Source of the DNA: Archaeoglobaceae archaeon
Lineage (GTDB): Archaea > Halobacteriota > Archaeoglobi > Archaeoglobales > Archaeoglobaceae
Length of the DNA: 9,861 nt
NCBI GenBank assembly: GCA_025059545.1
Contig: JANXDJ010000042.1
Location: forward strand, 1,481 to 11,341
Direction of reading: 5' to 3'
Shown here: piece after piece, positions 5,450-9,861 of the stretch
Position numbering within the stretch: the stretch's first letter is position 1
How the letters are laid out: the number at the start of each line of letters is the position of its first letter
Program-made: the position numbers and the translations under genes
Notes under the pieces: model-generated
The model's input: only the letters and a program-made list of their open reading frames with translations
Told to the model about the DNA's origin: nothing
Databases searched by the model: none

Positions 5450-8254
5450 GTGTGGTTATATAAAATGTGCTTGGCTTTAGTGTCGCTCTTAGCAACTTCG
5501 ATAAGCGTTTCAGCGATGGTAGTAGACAGCTGTATAGACATAACTTGGCCAGGCTACTATTGGCTTGAAAGCAACATTTCTGGATTGAAAACTGGAAAAT
5601 GGTATTGCATAAACATATCAGCAAGCGATGTAATATTGGATGGAAATGGTTACTCTCTAAGCGGTTCATATTGGGGAGAAGGAATTAGGATTGAATCAGC
5701 GAACAATGTTACAGTAAAGAATTTGAGCATTTCAGATTACAGCACTGGCATTTCCTTGTTGAATTCTAACAACAACACGATCTCCAACAGCACAATCTCG
5801 AATAACAACTATGGCATTTCCTTGTTGAATTCTAACAACAACACGATCTCCAACAGCACAATCTCGAATAACAACTATGGCATCTACTTGTCTTATTCTA
5901 ACAACAACACGATCTCCAACAGCACAATCTCGAACAACTACGATGGCATTTCCTTGTTGAATTCTAACAACAACACAATCTCCAACAGCACAATCTCGAA
6001 TAACAACTATGGCATCTACTTGTCTTATTCCGACAACAACACAATCTCCAGCACTGAGATATCGAATAAATACATTGGCATTTTCCTATGGAATTCAAGC
6101 AACAACCTCATCTACAACAACCTATTCAACAATTCCTACAACTTTTATTTCTATCCCGAATACTTTGGAGGTATAAAAGTAGATACAGGAACTTATAGGC
6201 TTGTTTATCTCTCTTTTGGCTTTGAAGCAATAAACAGCAGTGAGATGAGAGATGCTGTGATGAGTAAAATCCTTGATTGGCTTGGTTATGAAGAGCAGAA
6301 AGTTCTGTTGGTAGATGACGATGATTGTGATGGCTGCGGAGACTACGAAAGCTACTACAATGAATCTCTTGAAAATCTCGAAATATCCTACGACTACTGG
6401 GACACTAAAACGATGGGTTCTCCAACTCAAGATATTCTGAATCAGTATCCAATTGTGATCTGGTTCTTTGGCGATGAGGATACTGAAGTTCTGAATGAGA
6501 ACGAGAGAAATGCTTTGGCATATTACTTAAACAATGGGGGCAGACTTTTTATCACTGGGCAAGATATAGGTTATTATTTGGTTGAAATAAATAATGATTC
6601 ACAATTCTATACAAATTATCTTCACGCAATGTATTTGACTGACGATACTAACATCTGCGAAATATTGGGTCTTGAAGGGGATCCGATTTCTGATGGTCTG
6701 CAGTTCAGCATTTGTGGAGGAGATGGAGCAAATAATCAAGAATATCCAGATGGTATAGCCCCAGCAGATGATTTTGCAACTCCTATATTTAAGTATTTCA
6801 GCATACTTTATCCAAACACCTGGAATGTAACTCTGACACAGGGAACAAACATCCTTGGTGGCAATTTGCTTGGTGGCAACGCTTGGCTAAGCCCTGATGA
6901 CAAAGGCTTTTCACAGACTTGCAGTGATATAGATAGCAATGGAATCTGCGATCAGCCTTATGTGATGGGCGAGAACAACGTTGACTACTTACCTCTTGCA
7001 GTGCCCGCTCCAGATCTAAACGTCACAGCAATAGCAATCACTCCAGAGCAACCTAAGCTTGGAGATAATGTAACGATCAAAGCAACAATTGCAAACATTG
7101 GCGATGCAAATGCTACAGCTTTCAACGTAAGCTTCTACATAAACGGGTTATTCAGCGAGCAAAGAGTTGAGGGGCTAAATGTTGAAGAGAGCAAAGAATT
7201 AAGCATTGAATGGACTCCAACTCAAACAGGAAGCTATAATATTAGAGTTGTTGCGGATTCGAATGGAGAAATAGATGAAAGCAATGAAGAGAACAATGAA
7301 AGCTCTTATGTTATTACTGTTAGCCCACCACCAACTCCCACTCCAACTCCTACTCCTGAGCCAACTCCAACACCAACTCCTGAGCCAACTCCAACCCCAA
7401 CACCTACACCTACTCCCACTCCAACACCAACACCTACTCCAACTCCTGAGCCAACACCAACCCCAACACCTACACCAACTCCCACTCCAACACCAACACC
7501 TACTCCAACTCCTGAGCCAACACCAACCCCAACACCAACACCAACTACTCCTGAGCCAACACCTACTCCAATAATATCCCCACCTCCACCACCCCCACCA
7601 CCGCTTGTAGGCGGTGGAATTGGCGGAGGAGGAGCAATTCCAGGAGTTCCAGTTTATATAACCGCCATAATAACAGTAAAAGCAAATGAAGAAGGAAAAA
7701 TAGATTTGCCTCAGAGTGCTTTCTTTGAAACAAATGTAGTTGCACTGATCATTTTCAGCTCAGAAGACAGCAATGTCAGATTCAGGGTTGAAAAGCTTAA
7801 AGAACTGCCACCAAACATTCCAACTCCAGCTGGGGTTTTAATGCTGATCTTGAGCATTGAGCCAAGGTTGAGCAGAGAAGTGGAGATTAAAGGAAAGATT
7901 CAATTTGGAATTTCAATTGAAGAGATAAAAGCCAGAGGCTTCGATCCAAACGCAGTTGCTTTGATCTTGCTCAAATGGGATGGAAAGCAATGGATTGAAC
8001 TGCCAACGAAGTTCCTTAGCAGTGATGGAAAATACAATTACTACGAAGCAACAACTCCAAGCTTTAGCTACTTCGTTGCAATAATTAAGCCTTTGGAGAC
8101 TCCAACCCCAATCGTAACACCAACTCCAACAACACCAAAAACTCCGGAGTTAACGCCTACACCAACGCCAAAGCCGTTCATTCCCGGCTTTGAAGCAATA
8201 ATTGCAATCGCTGGGCTTATTGCTTTGGCTTATTTGATGAGAAGGAAGAGTTAA
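5450..8254 (+). CDS. Secreted surface protein: NosD beta-helix with nested permuted domain, CARDB, Thr-Pro linker, PGF-CTERM anchor
   Basis: A 934-residue modular cell-surface protein starting at GTG. A signal peptide covers residues 1-22 (lysine at 5, hydrophobic core, likely cut after SVSA). Seven 22-residue NosD-type beta-helix rungs fill 78-231, rich in NNT/NST sequons. A foreign domain follows at about 236-455 (separate entry). The NosD closing segment (456-516) includes the calcium-loop-like DIDSNG. A CARDB-type beta sandwich is at 522-624, a Thr-Pro linker at 626-707 and a Pro8/Gly-rich hinge at 711-728. About 735-883 resembles the PGF-pre-PGF domain (WIELPTKF...TPSFSYFVA). A second Thr-Pro stretch precedes PGF (912-914), a hydrophobic helix and RRKS, the PGF-CTERM signal processed by archaeosortase A. 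It should therefore be exported, glycosylated and lipid-anchored. Its target is unknown; beta-helices of this kind often bind or cleave polysaccharide, but no catalytic residues can be assigned. Confidence 0.9.
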   Translation: MWLYKMCLALVSLLATSISVSAMVVDSCIDITWPGYYWLESNISGLKTGKWYCINISASDVILDGNGYSLSGSYWGEGIRIESANNVTVKNLSISDYSTGISLLNSNNNTISNSTISNNNYGISLLNSNNNTISNSTISNNNYGIYLSYSNNNTISNSTISNNYDGISLLNSNNNTISNSTISNNNYGIYLSYSDNNTISSTEISNKYIGIFLWNSSNNLIYNNLFNNSYNFYFYPEYFGGIKVDTGTYRLVYLSFGFEAINSSEMRDAVMSKILDWLGYEEQKVLLVDDDDCDGCGDYESYYNESLENLEISYDYWDTKTMGSPTQDILNQYPIVIWFFGDEDTEVLNENERNALAYYLNNGGRLFITGQDIGYYLVEINNDSQFYTNYLHAMYLTDDTNICEILGLEGDPISDGLQFSICGGDGANNQEYPDGIAPADDFATPIFKYFSILYPNTWNVTLTQGTNILGGNLLGGNAWLSPDDKGFSQTCSDIDSNGICDQPYVMGENNVDYLPLAVPAPDLNVTAIAITPEQPKLGDNVTIKATIANIGDANATAFNVSFYINGLFSEQRVEGLNVEESKELSIEWTPTQTGSYNIRVVADSNGEIDESNEENNESSYVITVSPPPTPTPTPTPEPTPTPTPEPTPTPTPTPTPTPTPTPTPTPEPTPTPTPTPTPTPTPTPTPTPEPTPTPTPTPTTPEPTPTPIISPPPPPPPPLVGGGIGGGGAIPGVPVYITAIITVKANEEGKIDLPQSAFFETNVVALIIFSSEDSNVRFRVEKLKELPPNIPTPAGVLMLILSIEPRLSREVEIKGKIQFGISIEEIKARGFDPNAVALILLKWDGKQWIELPTKFLSSDGKYNYYEATTPSFSYFVAIIKPLETPTPIVTPTPTTPKTPELTPTPTPKPFIPGFEAIIAIAGLIALAYLMRRKS
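5681..6142 (+). repeat. Seven 66-bp (22-codon) beta-helix repeats, several nearly identical
   Basis: Each unit encodes one helix rung beginning Gly-Ile. Units start at 5681, 5747, 5813, 5879, 5945, 6011 and 6077. Those at 5747 and 5813 are identical over all 66 bases. The one at 5945 differs from them at one silent base. The units at 5879 and 6011 share a variant GIYLSYS opening, giving a 132-bp higher-order pattern (5813-5944 versus 5945-6076). The outer units (5681, 6077) are diverged. This indicates recent in-frame expansion in the middle of the array. Confidence 0.93.
6155..6814 (+). other. Domain nested inside the NosD module, with its halves in permuted order
   Basis: Residues about 236-455 interrupt the helix between its last rung and the NosD closing segment that begins [12 protein letters not shown]. 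The first part (238-279) reads [32 protein letters not shown]. The second (284-450) reads [57 protein letters not shown]. In secreted-peptidase-associated domains of this type as I recall them, the YR.VY..FGFEAI...LDWL block closes the domain after the VLLVDDD core. Here it comes first, joined by YEEQ. The core looks like a Rossmann/class I amidotransferase-like fold. No cysteine sits at the usual nucleophile position, so a binding role is more likely than catalysis. Confidence 0.6.
7325..7570 (+). repeat. Thr-Pro linker with a 66-nt DNA repeat period
   Basis: Residues 626-707 are almost entirely alternating Thr and Pro with occasional Glu-Pro. At DNA level GAG codons at 7382, 7448 and 7514 mark two successive 66-nt units that differ at only a few third-position bases. 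The stretch probably forms an extended, O-glycosylated stalk lifting the N-terminal domains off the membrane. The repeated DNA is prone to slippage or unequal exchange. Confidence 0.85.
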
Positions 8255-8256
8255 AG

Positions 8257-8280
8257 TTTTATATATTTTTTATTTATTTT
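8257..8280 (+). terminator. T-rich terminator after the surface-protein gene
   Basis: Directly after the TAA the plus strand is rich in T, including a run of six at 8266-8271 and two runs of four, with no GC-rich hairpin. This matches the oligo-T signals that end archaeal transcripts. Confidence 0.5.
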
Positions 8281-8312
8281 AGATATTACAAAAGTTTTGA
8301 AAGTTAAATTTT

Positions 8313-8329
8313 GCTAAAAAAATAAAAAA
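8313..8329 (-). terminator. Oligo-T terminator after the permease gene
   Basis: On the minus strand, runs of six and seven T (A runs at 8324-8329 and 8316-8322 on the plus strand) follow immediately after the permease stop codon. It faces the surface-protein terminator in the 75-bp convergent gap. Confidence 0.5.
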
Positions 8330-9655
8330 TTAGATTTTAATTAGTCCACCGAGATATAAGAAGTAGACCGCAAAAACGAGAGCGAGAGCGAGCATTAGTG
8401 GGTGTATTTCTCTGAACCTCCCAGATAGGATCTTTAAGGCTACGTAGCTTATGAAACCAACACCTATACCATCCGCTATGGAATAGGTGAAAGGAATTGT
8501 AACGAGCACAGCGAAAGCTGGTAGAGCTTCAGTCAAGTCTCTGAAGTCGATGTCTCTAATGACGGTAAGCATCAGGAAACCAACGAGAATTAGGGCGGGA
8601 GCAGTTGCTGAGCTTGGGATTATTGCAGCTATTGGTGAAACGAACAAACCTACGACGATGAAGAGAATTCCAACAACTAAAGCGGTCATTCCTGTTCTAC
8701 CGCCTTCTTCAATGCCCGCAGCGCTCTCTATGTAAGTGGTTACTGTTGAAGTTCCGAGCAGTGCCCCAAAGCTTGTTCCAAAAGCATCGGTCATAAGGAT
8801 CTTCTCGCTATCTGGAATGCTTCCGTCTTTTCTCATGAAACCCGCCTTTGCACTCAAGCCTGAAACGGTGCCGAGTGTGTCGAAGAAGTCGACCATGAAG
8901 AATGCAAATACCACTCCAATGGCTCCGATGTTCAGCAACCCAACGAAGTCAAGCTGAAGGAATGTTTTGTCCAGCGTAGGTAAAGCTACAAGGCTTTCTG
9001 GAGCGGGAGCTACACCAATAACTACCGCTACTGCGGTTGCGATGAGTATTGCAACAAGCAACGCTCCAGGGATTCTGCGAACCATCATTCCTGCTGCAAT
9101 TATTAAGCCGAGAATCGCAATCCAGAATTCCGCTTTTACGAAGTTCTCAGTTCCGAGAGCTACAAGGGTTGCGGGATTGTATACAACAATACCAGCAGAT
9201 TTTAAGCCAATTAGCGTGAGGAAAAGCCCTATGCCTGCACCAATTGCGTATTTTTGCGAAATTGGAATTGCGTTGATCACTGCAGTTCTAAGCTTTGTCA
9301 CGGTAAGTAATATGAATATGAGACCTTCAACGAAAACCGCTGCTAATGCAACTTGCCAAGAATAGCCCATTCCTATGACAACACCGTAGGTGAAGTAAGC
9401 ATTCAATCCCATTCCTGGTGCTAATGCAAATGGTTTCTTTGCGTATAGCGCCATTATTATTGTTGTAATCCCTGCAGCTAACGCTGTGGCAGTAACAAGG
9501 CTTGGAATTGCTTCTTTGCCAATGGCATCGCTGAGAATTGCAGGATTCACGAAGATTATATAGGCCATTGTCATGAAAGTTGTCAAGCCAGCAAGGACTT
9601 CTGTTTTCATGTTTGTGTTGTATTCTTCAAATCTGAAATAGCTCGCAAGAGACAT
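8330..9655 (-). CDS. NCS2 family purine-base permease, AzgA-like
   Basis: The 441-residue product is a polytopic membrane transporter of the AzgA branch of the NCS2 (nucleobase-cation symporter 2) family, which imports adenine, guanine or hypoxanthine, usually with protons. Family landmarks are intact: FRFEEYNTNMKTEVLAGLTTF at the N-terminus, TMAYIIFVNP (29-38), APGMGLNAYF (79-88), DFFDTLGTVSGL (256-267) and TTYIESAAGIEEGGRTG (306-322). About 12-14 hydrophobic segments are visible. The start is ATG 9655: family members begin a few residues before the FRF.E segment, and a TATA-like box lies about 24 nt upstream. The in-frame ATG at 9736 would add 27 unrelated polar residues and overrun the promoter. 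The gene stands alone and probably serves purine salvage. Which base it carries cannot be read from sequence. Confidence 0.92.
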   Translation of the reverse strand: MSLASYFRFEEYNTNMKTEVLAGLTTFMTMAYIIFVNPAILSDAIGKEAIPSLVTATALAAGITTIIMALYAKKPFALAPGMGLNAYFTYGVVIGMGYSWQVALAAVFVEGLIFILLTVTKLRTAVINAIPISQKYAIGAGIGLFLTLIGLKSAGIVVYNPATLVALGTENFVKAEFWIAILGLIIAAGMMVRRIPGALLVAILIATAVAVVIGVAPAPESLVALPTLDKTFLQLDFVGLLNIGAIGVVFAFFMVDFFDTLGTVSGLSAKAGFMRKDGSIPDSEKILMTDAFGTSFGALLGTSTVTTYIESAAGIEEGGRTGMTALVVGILFIVVGLFVSPIAAIIPSSATAPALILVGFLMLTVIRDIDFRDLTEALPAFAVLVTIPFTYSIADGIGVGFISYVALKILSGRFREIHPLMLALALVFAVYFLYLGGLIKI

Positions 9656-9670
9656 GCACTCGAAAAGATC

Positions 9671-9683
9671 TCGAATATTAAAA
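9671..9683 (-). promoter_or_regulatory. TATA-type promoter of the permease gene
   Basis: The minus strand reads TTTAATATTCGA here, centred about 24 nt before the ATG at 9655. No Shine-Dalgarno sequence follows, again suggesting a leaderless transcript. I see no purine-riboswitch-like structure between promoter and gene, and there is no room for one. Confidence 0.45.
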
Positions 9684-9749
9684 TCTTGTCGAAAAGAGGA
9701 ATGGAAAGACAATTGTGAGCAAAGAACTATTCCCATTTATTGTTAGATA

Positions 9750-9760
9750 ATGTTTATATT
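9750..9760 (+). promoter_or_regulatory. TATA-type promoter of the right-edge gene
   Basis: TTTATATT at 9753-9760 is a close match to the archaeal TATA consensus, centred about 24 nt before an in-frame GTG at 9780. This favours GTG 9780 as a leaderless start over the ATG at 9750, which lies inside the box itself and has no comparable element 25 nt upstream. Confidence 0.4.
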
Positions 9761-9779
9761 TTCCAAAGCGACTGCTTTT

Positions 9780-9861
9780 GTGCGCTCCATATACTTTCTG
9801 ATTCTCATAGCTGTGCTCGGGATCTTGGTTTTGGCATTTCAAGACTCTGGAGAATACGATT
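9780..9861 (+). CDS. Start of an exported or membrane protein of unknown family (3' end outside window)
   Basis: An open frame runs to the window edge. From GTG 9780 it reads (M)RSIYFLILIAVLGILVLA and then FQDSGEYD: a single arginine, a hydrophobic core and a polar stretch, the layout of a signal peptide or N-terminal anchor. From ATG 9750 it would have ten more residues (MFIFSKATAF). Only 27 codons are visible and no family can be named. It diverges from the permease gene, with both promoters in the 124-bp gap between them. Confidence 0.5.
   Translation, partial: MRSIYFLILIAVLGILVLAFQDSGEYD

Noticed and set aside
5681..6142. CRISPR-like array
   Set aside because: The 66-bp units are contiguous, in frame and without unique spacers; they encode beta-helix rungs.
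7275..7574. A 99-codon plus-strand frame rich in Gln, Leu and His
   Set aside because: It is the out-of-frame reading of the Thr-Pro repeat inside the surface-protein gene.
8487..9365. Chain of plus-strand open frames antisense to the permease
   Set aside because: They mirror the permease codons, are rich in Ser, Ala, Pro and Lys with no recognisable motif, and lack start signals.
9656..9736. 27-residue N-terminal extension of the permease, or a purine riboswitch in the same stretch
   Set aside because: The extension is unlike NCS2 N-termini and covers the TATA-like box. With transcription starting near 9655 no leader remains to hold a riboswitch.

Overview
The window looks like chromosome from a thermophilic euryarchaeon, most likely a member of the Archaeoglobales. 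This is an inference from gene content and signals. The genes include archaeal families DUF61, DUF63 and SAM hydroxide adenosyltransferase, an archaeal-type phosphoglucosamine mutase, an F420-type luciferase-fold oxidoreductase, and a surface protein ending in a PGF-CTERM archaeosortase signal. Several genes have a TATA-like box about 24-25 nt before the start codon and no Shine-Dalgarno sequence, which suggests leaderless mRNAs. Genes inside the operon have GGAGGTG-type sites or ATGA overlaps. I cannot name the species.

Layout. Positions 1-638 (minus) hold the N-terminal 212 codons of a cysteine-rich radical SAM protein that runs off the left edge. Just upstream on the same strand (644-927) is what looks like the broken remains of another gene. 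Positions 977-4235 (plus) form a tight four-gene operon: DUF63 membrane protein, SAM hydroxide adenosyltransferase, DUF61 protein and phosphoglucosamine mutase. A separate promoter containing a perfect 20-bp palindrome drives the F420-type oxidoreductase (4300-5334). An AT-rich gap leads into a 934-residue secreted, cell-surface protein (5450-8254). Convergent T-rich terminators separate it from an NCS2/AzgA-type purine permease on the minus strand (8330-9655). At the right edge a divergent plus-strand gene begins with a hydrophobic export or membrane segment and is cut off.

How the parts relate. The operon pairs a sugar-phosphate mutase (amino-sugar nucleotide supply) with a SAM-hydrolysing enzyme and two proteins of unknown function. 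The shared role is unknown. The surface protein is the most unusual object. Its NosD-type beta-helix is built from almost identical 66-bp units. The helix module appears to be split by a Rossmann/amidotransferase-like domain whose two halves are in circularly permuted order. CARDB, a Thr-Pro linker, a PGF-pre-PGF-like domain and a PGF-CTERM anchor follow. I found no tRNA, rRNA, CRISPR array or insertion sequence.
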